From: Roseivirga echinicomitans
Lineage (GTDB): Bacteria > Bacteroidota > Bacteroidia > Cytophagales > Cyclobacteriaceae
DNA: 64,000 nucleotides
NCBI RefSeq assembly: GCF_001592935.1
Contig: NZ_LRDB01000001.1
Coordinates: 1-64,000, forward strand
Direction: 5' to 3'
The notes below the pieces were generated by a model. It searched no databases and was not told the DNA's origin. It saw only the letters and a list, made by a program, of their open reading frames with translations. The position numbers and the translations under genes are program-made. Shown here one piece after another: positions 36,078 through 44,304 of the stretch (the stretch's first letter is position 1; the number at the start of each line of letters is the position of its first letter).

Positions 36078-36818
36078 CTAATTCCTACTCAGTTTTAAAC
36101 TTACAAATCGGTCTGTACCCAACCAACGGTTTTCCTTATTGGTATACCATGCCCTGTGCATCGGAATTCGCATCCCATTCTGAATTTCTAAACCTTCAAT
36201 AAGAATGTATTCCCCATCATTTTCGGCTTCATTATGAAAGAAGCGATATCCAGTTAAAGCATAAGTGTCTGGGTTGAAATAGAAATACCAAGTGTCGGAA
36301 CCCACACTTCTATCATAGGTTACTTTCATGGCTAAAACAGGCTCTCCATCAAAAGTAGTATTTTGAACTAATGGGTCAATGTTGGTTCCCTGGTCCGTTA
36401 ATTTCATTGGTAAGCCATACAAATAGCTATAGTAGTTTCTCCATCTTCTGGCCCTGTCAGGGCTTAGCTGGAGTGTGTCAACTCTTACAGAATCGGTAAT
36501 TATTCTGTAATCCATAAATGACTCGGTAGAATCTCTTCCATCCACTTTCCAAGTAAATAAGTGGCTATCTTTTACGAAAGACAATTCGAAAGCTCCTTTT
36601 TGATTGTCAATAATTACATGGGAGGGGCGAACCGAACCGTCAGGCATTTCCTGATCAAGCACTAAGTCCATCTTAATTCTTTGCCATTGCCCACTCGGGT
36701 CATGAAAAGCAATACTTCGATTTAGAAGTTCTTTGCCTGAGATTTGTTCTTCTTGAGCATTTAATACCGAAGAAGAAAGAAGTAGTGAAAGGAGAATAGA
36801 TGTAATATGACGGGCCAT
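36078..36818 (-). CDS. DUF6503 family secreted protein
   Basis: 246 aa with a signal peptide (to about 21). HDPSGQWQRIKMDLVL, YLYGLPMKLTD, TWYFYFNPDTYALTGYRF and EGLEIQNGMRIPMHRAWY are the DUF6503 pattern as I know it, probably a LolA/outer-membrane lipoprotein-like beta fold. Role unknown. Convergent with 35432. Confidence 0.78.
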   Translation of the reverse strand: MARHITSILLSLLLSSSVLNAQEEQISGKELLNRSIAFHDPSGQWQRIKMDLVLDQEMPDGSVRPSHVIIDNQKGAFELSFVKDSHLFTWKVDGRDSTESFMDYRIITDSVRVDTLQLSPDRARRWRNYYSYLYGLPMKLTDQGTNIDPLVQNTTFDGEPVLAMKVTYDRSVGSDTWYFYFNPDTYALTGYRFFHNEAENDGEYILIEGLEIQNGMRIPMHRAWYTNKENRWLGTDRFVSLKLSRN

Positions 36819-36874
36819 GATGTTAAATGATGTTGAATTTAGAAGGTTCTACACGTAAATGTAAGAGATGTTCT

Positions 36875-36882
36875 TATTTTTG
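36875..36882 (+). promoter_or_regulatory. Candidate -7 box of the CPBP-like/SDR operon
   Basis: TATTTTTG, a full match to TAnnTTTG, 26 bp before the ATG at 36909. No clear -33 element. Confidence 0.45.
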
Positions 36883-36908
36883 CAACTTGACTCAACGGTA
36901 GCGACAGC

Positions 36909-37625
36909 ATGCACATTCCAATTTGGGATCCTTTATTTTTAGAACCAATTTTAGCCATTGGTTTACTCACACTTGGATTTAGTGTCTATCACTTCGTTTC
37001 AATTTCCCCTAAAGTCAAGCAGAAATTTGCCAATAAATATGGCGAAATAAGTGGTAACACAAAGGCTCAGTGGTATTTTCGCTATTTAGGCGCCATGACC
37101 ATCGGGGTGATTCCAGCCATTTTAATGATGTTAATTTTGGGTAAAAGCCCAGTTGACTATGGTGTAACTTTTAAGAATCACGCAACGTCTCTGTATTGGA
37201 TTTTGGGTTTGGCTGCGGTGATTATCCCAATGAATTTTTTCAATTCGAAGAAGGAAAAAAACTTAGCCTTCTACCCTAATGTAAGAGAAAAGGAGTGGAC
37301 AAAAGCGATGGTGGCAAAAAACGCATTCACTTGGGTGTCCTATTTATTTGGTTACGAGTTGATGTTCAGAGGTCTGTTGCTTTTTGCTACAGTTCCGTTG
37401 CTGGGCGAATGGCCCGCCATTGTATTAAATGCAGCTTTATACGCATTAGTACACGTGCCGAAAAACTTAGAAGAAACCATTGGGGCAGTTCCATTGGGCG
37501 TGTTACTCTGCCTCATTACTTTAACTACAGGAACAATTTGGGTGGCTTTTTTCGTTCATATCACTTTAGCGTTGTCCAACTTTTTCTTTTCCCTAAGGCA
37601 TCACCCTGACATGAAAGTTATTTAA
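36909..37625 (+). CDS. CPBP-like intramembrane protease homologue
   Basis: 238 aa with seven to eight transmembrane helices. The CPBP signature is seen as YELMFRG (usually EExxxR), ALYALVHVPK (FxxxH-like) and VHITLALSN (HxxxN-like). One of the two conserved Glu is replaced by Tyr, so the proteolytic activity is uncertain. It overlaps the epimerase gene by one base, forming a three-gene operon with two SDR enzymes. Role unknown. Confidence 0.75.
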   Translation: MHIPIWDPLFLEPILAIGLLTLGFSVYHFVSISPKVKQKFANKYGEISGNTKAQWYFRYLGAMTIGVIPAILMMLILGKSPVDYGVTFKNHATSLYWILGLAAVIIPMNFFNSKKEKNLAFYPNVREKEWTKAMVAKNAFTWVSYLFGYELMFRGLLLFATVPLLGEWPAIVLNAALYALVHVPKNLEETIGAVPLGVLLCLITLTTGTIWVAFFVHITLALSNFFFSLRHHPDMKVI

Positions 37626-38614
37626 TGAACAAAAAGATATTCATTACCGGAAGCACAGGCTTTATTGGTCAAAAACTAATACATGCTTTGGCCAATCAAG
37701 GACATAGTGTAACGGCTCTAGTTCGCTCTAAAGCCAAGGCTGAAACTCTAGTTCATCCCAATATTGAAACTGTAGAAGGAGATTTATTTCATACCGATGC
37801 CCTAGAAAGGGGCATGGAAAACTGCGATGAGGTCTATCATTTGGCCGCCTTTGCCAGTGTTTGGGCAAAAGACGACACCTTTAAAAAGGTAAATATTGAC
37901 GGCACTACTAATATTTTAGATGCCGCGAAAAAACAAGGCGTTTCCAAAGTAGTGGTCACTTCTACCGCAGGAGTAATTGGCCCAGCCATTGACGGTCCAG
38001 TGAATGAAAATACGCCAAGACAGGTTGATTTTTTTACCGATTACGAAAGCACAAAGCATGAATCGGAAGAGCAAATGCGTCAGCGTGCTGCCAATGGGCA
38101 ACATATTGTGATCGTAAACCCTACTCGTGTTTATGGCCCAGGCCCTCTCAACGTAAGTAATTCTGTCACCAAATTGGTAAAGCAATACATTGATGGGAAG
38201 TGGAAGTTTATGCCTGGAGATGGGCTTAGCACTGGTAACTATGTGTATGTCGAAGATGTGATTCGCGGACATATATTAGCCATGGAGCATGGAAGATCGG
38301 GTGAGCGTTATTTGCTTGGAGGAGAAGACGCTACTTACCACGAACTCTTTGATATGATCGCTGAAATTGGCGGTAAAAAATACAAACTCTATAAAATGCC
38401 CTTGGGAGTTATGCTTACCTTCGGTAAAGTTCAGTTATTTTTAGCTGAAAATTTTGGAAAGCAACCCATGATCACACCAGGCTGGGTAAGAAAATACCTT
38501 TATAAATGGAGCGTTTCAAGCGATAAAGCTCAAAAGGAACTAGGCTACCAAATTACTCCACTAATGAGTGGAATTCAGCAAACGGTAGATTGGTTAAGAA
38601 CAGACAACAGATGA
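37625..38614 (+). CDS. NAD-dependent epimerase/dehydratase (extended SDR)
   Basis: 329 aa. N-terminal Rossmann motif GSTGFIG (9-15), catalytic region VVTSTAGVIG, Y140 and K144 in DYESTKHE, and an extended-SDR C-terminal substrate domain. It resembles the dihydroflavonol-4-reductase/hopanoid-associated group. The substrate cannot be read. It starts on the last base of the CPBP-like gene and overlaps the next SDR by 4 bp. Confidence 0.87.
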   Translation: MNKKIFITGSTGFIGQKLIHALANQGHSVTALVRSKAKAETLVHPNIETVEGDLFHTDALERGMENCDEVYHLAAFASVWAKDDTFKKVNIDGTTNILDAAKKQGVSKVVVTSTAGVIGPAIDGPVNENTPRQVDFFTDYESTKHESEEQMRQRAANGQHIVIVNPTRVYGPGPLNVSNSVTKLVKQYIDGKWKFMPGDGLSTGNYVYVEDVIRGHILAMEHGRSGERYLLGGEDATYHELFDMIAEIGGKKYKLYKMPLGVMLTFGKVQLFLAENFGKQPMITPGWVRKYLYKWSVSSDKAQKELGYQITPLMSGIQQTVDWLRTDNR

Positions 38615-39411
38615 CAAACGCAAAAAAATTCGCATTGGTAACAGGCTCTAGTAATGGCATTGGTCGTGCGATTGCTGAAAACTGTGCCGCAAGGGGCTTT
38701 AACGTGCTCTTGGTGGCGCTCCCTGAACCTAAGCTAGAAGAAGTAGTCAATGCCCTTACTATTAAGTACCCAAATCAAGAGTTCCATTTTTTAGGTGTAA
38801 ACCTAATGGACGCGGGCGCACCTCAAGAGGTTTTTGAATGGTGCCGGAAAAATAACTTTGTGGTAGACATTTTAGCAAACAATGCTGGATTGGGCAATTC
38901 TGGAGATTTTCTCTCAAAAAAAGCGGAATTCTATTTTGGTCAAATGCAATTGAATATGGTGGCCATGGTCATGCTTACCCATCACTTTTTACCCGAAATG
39001 CAAAAGCTTGATAAGGCCTATATTTTGAATGTAGCCAGTATGGCTTCTTATTATGATATCCCATTCAAAGGAATTTATGCAGCCAGTAAGAAGTTTGTAA
39101 GTTCATTTTCACACTCGCTTCGCTACGAACTAAAAGATTCCAACGTTTTTGTTTCTATACTTTGTCCTGCGGCAGTGCTTACTAATCCTGATGTGATTAA
39201 GCGCGATGCAAACATGGGTTTCGCTTCAAAAATAACAAGGCAAACAGCAGAGCAAGTAGCTGAATATGCTTTGAGTCGAATGTTCAATAGAAAACCCGTC
39301 TCTATTCCAGGCATATTCCCTAAATTTTATAGAGCACTCGGTAGGGTTATCCCGCACAGAATGCAATTACGAATGTTGGCCAATGCCTTTATTAAGCAGT
39401 CAAGAGAGTAA
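38611..39411 (+). CDS. Classical SDR family oxidoreductase
   Basis: 266 aa from the ATG at 38611 (ATGA overlap with the epimerase stop); an in-frame TTG at 38590 is less likely. NADP motif TGSSNGIG (11-18), NNAG (90-93), S143, Y156 and K160. The C-terminus (GIFPKFYRALGRVIPHRMQLR) resembles the group of ketoreductases related to 3-ketosphinganine or DltE-type enzymes. Substrate unknown. A strong terminator follows. Confidence 0.87.
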   Translation: MTNAKKFALVTGSSNGIGRAIAENCAARGFNVLLVALPEPKLEEVVNALTIKYPNQEFHFLGVNLMDAGAPQEVFEWCRKNNFVVDILANNAGLGNSGDFLSKKAEFYFGQMQLNMVAMVMLTHHFLPEMQKLDKAYILNVASMASYYDIPFKGIYAASKKFVSSFSHSLRYELKDSNVFVSILCPAAVLTNPDVIKRDANMGFASKITRQTAEQVAEYALSRMFNRKPVSIPGIFPKFYRALGRVIPHRMQLRMLANAFIKQSRE

Positions 39412-39419
39412 GAGAATTA

Positions 39420-39459
39420 AGCACAAAAAAGGCAGCTCAATGGCTGCCTTTTTTGTGCT
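39420..39459. terminator. Bidirectional terminator between SDR and pentapeptide-like genes
   Basis: A perfect 17-bp stem (39420-39436 with 39443-39459) around the loop TCAATG, with the A6/T6 runs inside the stem. Confidence 0.92.
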
Positions 39460-39474
39460 CGCTAAAACGATCAA

Positions 39475-40203
39475 TTAGTTGTCCAGCATGTTTTTTGAGA
39501 ATTTACGACCGTTAATGTCCGTGTATTTAGAATCGATATCCCAGCGTACATATAAATCGCTGATGTCGAAATCGCCTCTTACTTTGGTGTATTTGATATC
39601 CAATGATCTTTCAAAACGAGCTGAAGAAAGGTTAACCCCATCTCTGAACTCTGTGTATTTAAAGATGGCATTTTCATCAAACTGGGTGTTTGAAAAATCC
39701 GCCAATCTAGCAAATTCAGCGTATTTAAAGGTAGATTCGTCTTTGAAAGTAGAGCTAGCAAATGAGGCTTCACGCTCAAATTCTGAATACTTGAACATGG
39801 CATCACGTTCAAATTTGCAATTCTTGAATATTACATCCTCTTCAAAATCGGCAGTGAAAGTATATTCGGATCTGTCATCGTGAAAGTATGCGACTACATC
39901 ATTTTCGAAAACTACATTCTCGAAAGTGATTTTGCTTTTGATCAATTCGTTTACGGTGTTGTCTCCGCCATTTTTCCACCAACTTCTTCTGCGGGGTAAA
40001 TCGGGGGCTTTTTCATCCATATAAGTGAAATCCAGCGTTCCGGAAATCGTTACATTGGAATACTTTATGTCTTCCCCATTTTTAATTGCTTTCATAATAT
40101 CCGATGCCTTAACAGTAGTTTGTGCTTGAGCATTTAACGAAAATAATGAGACAAAAAGAAAAGTGAAAAAGGTGAGTTTGAGTGTGATTTGTTGTTTTTT
40201 CAT
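39475..40203 (-). CDS. Secreted pentapeptide-like (11-residue) repeat protein
   Basis: 242 aa with a signal peptide (to about 27). From about residue 100 to 205 the chain repeats with a period near 11 residues and alternating Phe positions, for example FKYSEFEREAS, FKYAEFARLAD and FKYTEFRDGVN. This predicts a short beta-solenoid. It lacks membrane helices beyond the signal, unlike the protein at 28436, but the repeat period is shared. Role unknown. Confidence 0.8.
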   Translation of the reverse strand: MKKQQITLKLTFFTFLFVSLFSLNAQAQTTVKASDIMKAIKNGEDIKYSNVTISGTLDFTYMDEKAPDLPRRRSWWKNGGDNTVNELIKSKITFENVVFENDVVAYFHDDRSEYTFTADFEEDVIFKNCKFERDAMFKYSEFEREASFASSTFKDESTFKYAEFARLADFSNTQFDENAIFKYTEFRDGVNLSSARFERSLDIKYTKVRGDFDISDLYVRWDIDSKYTDINGRKFSKNMLDN

Positions 40204-40367
40204 GTTGTTTTAAGTTTTGACCTTTTAATATAGACTGATAAACCAAGAATAGGTTACAGTGCTTATTGTAGATGACAAAACTGGGTGAAGGGTTGCGTGG
40301 GTTAAATACTAATTTCAGATTGCGGAAATATTTAGGTTTGGCGTCAAATCCATATGCATTAATTAAA

Positions 40368-40402
40368 AATAAAAAAGCCATCCGTTTTTCAACAGATGGC
40401 TT
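40368..40402 (-). terminator. Terminator of the DUF4920 gene
   Basis: Minus-strand stem AAGCCATC / GATGGCTT (40402-40395 with 40382-40375) followed by T6, 23 bp past the stop. Confidence 0.82.
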
Positions 40403-40425
40403 CTAATATTTTAGTGCTTTATTAC

Positions 40426-40929
40426 TTAAAGACTTTTCTCTTCAGTATTTAAAATCACAACGCCAGAGGCTTCAAAAGCCAATTCGTTTTTGTCATCAGT
40501 AATTGCAGCAATTTCTTCAACGCTTTTACCAGCATCTTCAGCATAGTGCTTTAGCGTAGCCACATCAGTCATAGATCTTTTTACTTTACCTTCAATTATA
40601 GCTCTATTACCTTCCATTCCTTCCTTAGGAACAAAGAATGCATAATCTTTAAAAGTAACTCTCATCTCTTCACCAGAAGGAAGCACAAGGTTCATCCAGC
40701 ATCCTTTCATAGCGCAAGTGGCAGTAATTTCGCCTTCCACTTTTACCATAATAGAATCATTTTCATTCAACTGATTCATCATATCCTCTACAGAGATAAT
40801 ATTCTCATGGTTGATTTTTTCTCCGTAATAACCTACTACGGTGGCCTCATCCCATTGAGCTTGCTCTTTATTGCCAGCGCAAGAAAAAGTGAAAAGAGCG
40901 ACAAGTATTAGTGTGCTAATTTTTTTCAT
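40426..40929 (-). CDS. DUF4920 lipoprotein
   Basis: 167 aa. Lipobox FTFSC (Cys at about 17), then YYGEKINHEN and the family's Cys-containing segment TATCAMKGCWMNLVLPSGEE, GKVKRSMTDVATLKHYAEDAGK. This fits DUF4920, a small beta-barrel-like domain that may bind metal through the two Cys (inference). Single-gene unit with a near-perfect promoter and a terminator. Confidence 0.87.
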   Translation of the reverse strand: MKKISTLILVALFTFSCAGNKEQAQWDEATVVGYYGEKINHENIISVEDMMNQLNENDSIMVKVEGEITATCAMKGCWMNLVLPSGEEMRVTFKDYAFFVPKEGMEGNRAIIEGKVKRSMTDVATLKHYAEDAGKSVEEIAAITDDKNELAFEASGVVILNTEEKSL

Positions 40930-40946
40930 GTTATAAATATTTGGTG

Positions 40947-40977
40947 CAAAAATAACGACAGAATAGTTAAAGACAAA
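40947..40977 (-). promoter_or_regulatory. Promoter of the DUF4920 gene
   Basis: TTTG (40974-40977), 19 bp, TATTTTTG (40947-40954) on the minus strand: full match to the Bacteroidota sigma-A consensus, 17 bp before the ATG. Confidence 0.78.
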
Positions 40978-40981
40978 GCAC

Positions 40982-41176
40982 TTAAGGCTTTGAGGGAACT
41001 AATAGCTCTCTTACATCTACATCTAGGACATCTGCTATCCTATAGAGAATGTGTATACTTGGCTGGGTCTTGTTATTCACATAGTTAGTAGTTACTACAT
41101 AACTCTTGTCGATTTTATCGGATAGCCACGCCTGTGTACGGCCTTGCTCCCGAAGAACGGCTTTTATTTTATTCAT
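40982..41176 (-). CDS. Small XRE-type helix-turn-helix regulator
   Basis: 64 aa from the ATG at 41176 (MNKIKAVLREQGRTQAWLSD is the usual start); an in-frame ATG at 41200 would add eight residues. A single HTH domain (about 5-58) with recognition helix SYVVTTNYVNNKTQPS and DVDVRELL. No further domain. A palindrome TTAACGTTAA (41228-41237) about 50 bp upstream may be its operator. Confidence 0.82.
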   Translation of the reverse strand: MNKIKAVLREQGRTQAWLSDKIDKSYVVTTNYVNNKTQPSIHILYRIADVLDVDVRELLVPSKP

Positions 41177-41200
41177 TTGATTGAGGTTTTTAGAATCCAA

Positions 41201-41648
41201 AGAATCCCATACGCAATTTGCTAACTGTTAACGTTAATTCCTCAATTATTTTATAGAAATCTTACCCAAAACTAGAAACTGGAATTAATATGAGTGGTGA
41301 AAATGATGTTTTTTACCCCATCAAGGCAGCCAAGGCATTATTCAACCTTTTTTTTAGGGCAAAAAAAAATGCCTTATTACTGGTCAGCAATATAACTCAC
41401 TCGCTGTTTGCGGTTTACAATATCAAAAACCAATATAATTTAAAGTTTAGTTAAGAAGTCCTTTAATAGTAAAGCAGGTAAATTTCTTTCATCCCTTTAT
41501 TGTTGGACACCCCAATCAGCGGTTCCTCATTTGGTAGCTTATATTATACTTGTTAGGTTCGCAGACCTCAAAACGAAGGCAAATAATGTCAAATTGGTAT
41601 TAAGGTAATTGATCGGAGGTTTGTTATTTTTGCTTTTCATTGATCATT
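41201..41648. promoter_or_regulatory. Intergenic region with candidate promoter of the WG-repeat gene
   Basis: No gene seen in about 440 bp of AT-rich DNA. It contains the palindrome TTAACGTTAA (41228-41237) beside the XRE gene and a full -7 match TATTTTTG (41625-41632) 16 bp before the ATG at 41649, without a clear -33. Confidence 0.5.
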
Positions 41649-44291
41649 ATGTCAAAAGGAATTCAACTATTTATTGGTGTCATTTTGATTTCTCTATTCA
41701 CTTTAGAGATTCCAACCCGTGCTTTTCGGCTATATGAAAAAGGAGATACTGATAAGGCCATAGAAGTACTTAATAAGTCTCTAGAGAAAGAGAGCTTAAA
41801 CCCCGCTGGCAATTTTTTGTATTCAATGATTTTTGTGGACAGCCTGTTCAATGAATACAGTATTGATTCTGCCTACCATTTCGTCAATAAAGCTATTTCA
41901 AACTTCAAGCAGGTAAAGGACGCTAAAGACCTAGCAAAGCTGAAAGAGATTGGTGTAGATTCCGTGAGCTTAGAGAAGCAGAAGGATAAAATTGACGGAT
42001 TAAAGTTTAAGGTAATAAAGGCAAAGCATACCATTGAAGACTACGATTGGTTTTTGAAAAAACACAACGATGCAGCCCAAGTCCCACAAGCTATTCAATT
42101 GAGAAATCACATTGCCTATGAAAATGCTTTGGCACAGAACACTTGGGAAGGCTATTTGGCTTTCATGACCGAATACCCAAAAGCAGAAGACTTTGAAAAA
42201 GCCATGCCTCTCTATGAAAAACTCCTTTTTGAAGAAATGACTGCCGATGGCAAATTGGAAAGTCTGACAGGCTTTTTGGAAGAGTATCCTGAAACTCCTT
42301 ATCACGAATCGGTAGAAAAAGATATTTATGAAATTGTTACGGCCACTAATTCTATTGAAGACTATACCGGTTTTCTAAAAAAATACCCAAACGAAAAATT
42401 AGTCCAAAAAAGCATTCCAAGACTTTATCACCTGTTTAAAGAAGAATATCCAAATCAAGATTTCTTTAAATACTTTAATTTTCAAACGGCTAAAGATTCG
42501 ATTGAAAAAGTAACTAAACTAGAGGCTGGCTATTGGCTCCCTAAAATTGAAGATGGCAAGATTGACTTTATTAATGCAAAAGCTGAAATAACCCTTAGGG
42601 CCAGTTTTGATAAAGTAGATACCGATTGCCTTTGCCTGCCTCAACTCACGGACTTTGTAATTGGAGAAAAGGGCGGGTTGCAACAAATCGTTGCCCGAAA
42701 CGGAAACGTGATTTATCAAGGTGATTTTGACAAAGCCACAGATGTTGGCTTTGGTTACATCCAAATAGAGAGCGAATCGGGTTTTACGCTGGTTCATAAA
42801 TCAGGTGAGTTGATTGTTGACCAACCGATGTCGTCCATTGCCATACTCAACTCACATTTTATCAGAACAGAGCACAATGGCTTTTATGGCCTAACGACTA
42901 TCAATAGAAAGCCCATTCTGGATCATGAGTTTATTGATATCGATACCATTGGGAATTTCATTTGGCTACAGAAGGAAGAGGGAATTGCTTTGGTCAAACC
43001 CGAGGTGCTTTTTCCAGCTGCAAATAGGGAGAAAGTTGACCTCAATTTTCAGTATGAAGACGTAGAACTTCTGGATGATGGAAATTTTTGGGTGGTTAAA
43101 AATGGGCAAGAAGCCATTTTAGACACCAGTTTGAAAACGAAAATCCCATTCGGGATTTATAAAATCTACCCTAAAATCTACGGTTGGCAGTTAAAGTCTG
43201 CCAAAGGAATTCAGCTTTTCCACAACAAGCACCTATCCTTAAAAGACCTGTATTATGAAAAGGTGGTTGAGAATAATCGTTGGTTTGGACTGAAGAAAGA
43301 CGGTAAATGGACTCTGCTAGATCAGGTGGGGGATTTTCAACCCATGTACAACTATGATTCTCTAGGCCTTTGGGGAGAGAACATGGTCATGTTGAAAAAG
43401 GAAGCGCAGACAACGGCCCTATTTGCCAACGGAAAACAAATAGAGATCAAGAAAGGATGGGAGCCAAAGCTGCTGATTCCCCAAAACTACATTAGCACAG
43501 GAGTAAAAGCAGAGTTTGACTTTTTAATGCTTACAGGGCCAAAGAAAGCACGAAAAATATACAACAGTTTCGGAAGAGAAATTTTAAGCACCACACTCGA
43601 AGATGCAGTGGCCCTGGGCCCTAATTTAATCCGTTTACAGAAAAATAACGCTGCGCTTACTGATAGCACTGGCAACTATGTATTGAACTTTGTTTATGAC
43701 GGAATAGGCTCCAACACAAATGGTTATGTTAGCATTCTAGACAAAGGTAAAGTAGGCGTAATTAATATTAGCAAGCAGATTAAAATACCGCCTTCCTACA
43801 ACAAACTTATTGAGCCTTATTCAGACACTGTCATGGTGGCCACTAAAGGCAAGTTAAAAGGCTTTATCTCTACCAAAAATCGTGAATTAAGTGCTTTTGA
43901 TTATGACGAGATCAAATACTTTACCGACACCGTGGCCTTAGCTAGAATTGAAAACGAATGGTTTTTACATGGTATCCAAGATGAATCTTTACTTTACGAG
44001 GGAATTTTGAATTATAAAATACTTGAAGACAATTCTCAAGAGAAAAAATTATTGATTACTACAGAAAAAGGAAAGGGAATTTATAGCAATATCAAGGGTG
44101 AGATTATTGAAGCTACCTACGATGAAATAAAAGTACTAGGCGCGACAGATGATCCTATCTACTTTGCAGTGAAGATTGTAAGCGAAGCCAACATTTATGT
44201 GGTAATCTATTTCGACAAGAATGGTAATAAACTGTTTACACAGACTTTTAAACAGGATGAATATTTTAAAATAGCTTGCCCTAAAAATTGA
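41649..44291 (+). CDS. TPR plus WG-repeat secreted protein
   Basis: 880 aa from the ATG at 41649; an in-frame TTG at 41640 adds three residues. An N-terminal signal-type helix (about 5-20) is followed by a helical TPR-like region (to about 300) and a beta-rich part (about 300-880) with WG-like repeats: HNGFYGLTTINRKPILDHEF, NRWFGLKKDGKWTLLDQ and KGKVGVINISKQIKIPPSYN. WG repeats are thought to form binding surfaces; no enzyme motif is visible. It lies 13 bp upstream of the pafA-like gene and is probably co-transcribed. Confidence 0.8.
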   Translation: MSKGIQLFIGVILISLFTLEIPTRAFRLYEKGDTDKAIEVLNKSLEKESLNPAGNFLYSMIFVDSLFNEYSIDSAYHFVNKAISNFKQVKDAKDLAKLKEIGVDSVSLEKQKDKIDGLKFKVIKAKHTIEDYDWFLKKHNDAAQVPQAIQLRNHIAYENALAQNTWEGYLAFMTEYPKAEDFEKAMPLYEKLLFEEMTADGKLESLTGFLEEYPETPYHESVEKDIYEIVTATNSIEDYTGFLKKYPNEKLVQKSIPRLYHLFKEEYPNQDFFKYFNFQTAKDSIEKVTKLEAGYWLPKIEDGKIDFINAKAEITLRASFDKVDTDCLCLPQLTDFVIGEKGGLQQIVARNGNVIYQGDFDKATDVGFGYIQIESESGFTLVHKSGELIVDQPMSSIAILNSHFIRTEHNGFYGLTTINRKPILDHEFIDIDTIGNFIWLQKEEGIALVKPEVLFPAANREKVDLNFQYEDVELLDDGNFWVVKNGQEAILDTSLKTKIPFGIYKIYPKIYGWQLKSAKGIQLFHNKHLSLKDLYYEKVVENNRWFGLKKDGKWTLLDQVGDFQPMYNYDSLGLWGENMVMLKKEAQTTALFANGKQIEIKKGWEPKLLIPQNYISTGVKAEFDFLMLTGPKKARKIYNSFGREILSTTLEDAVALGPNLIRLQKNNAALTDSTGNYVLNFVYDGIGSNTNGYVSILDKGKVGVINISKQIKIPPSYNKLIEPYSDTVMVATKGKLKGFISTKNRELSAFDYDEIKYFTDTVALARIENEWFLHGIQDESLLYEGILNYKILEDNSQEKKLLITTEKGKGIYSNIKGEIIEATYDEIKVLGATDDPIYFAVKIVSEANIYVVIYFDKNGNKLFTQTFKQDEYFKIACPKN

Positions 44292-44304
44292 AAAACATAT
44301 ACTC

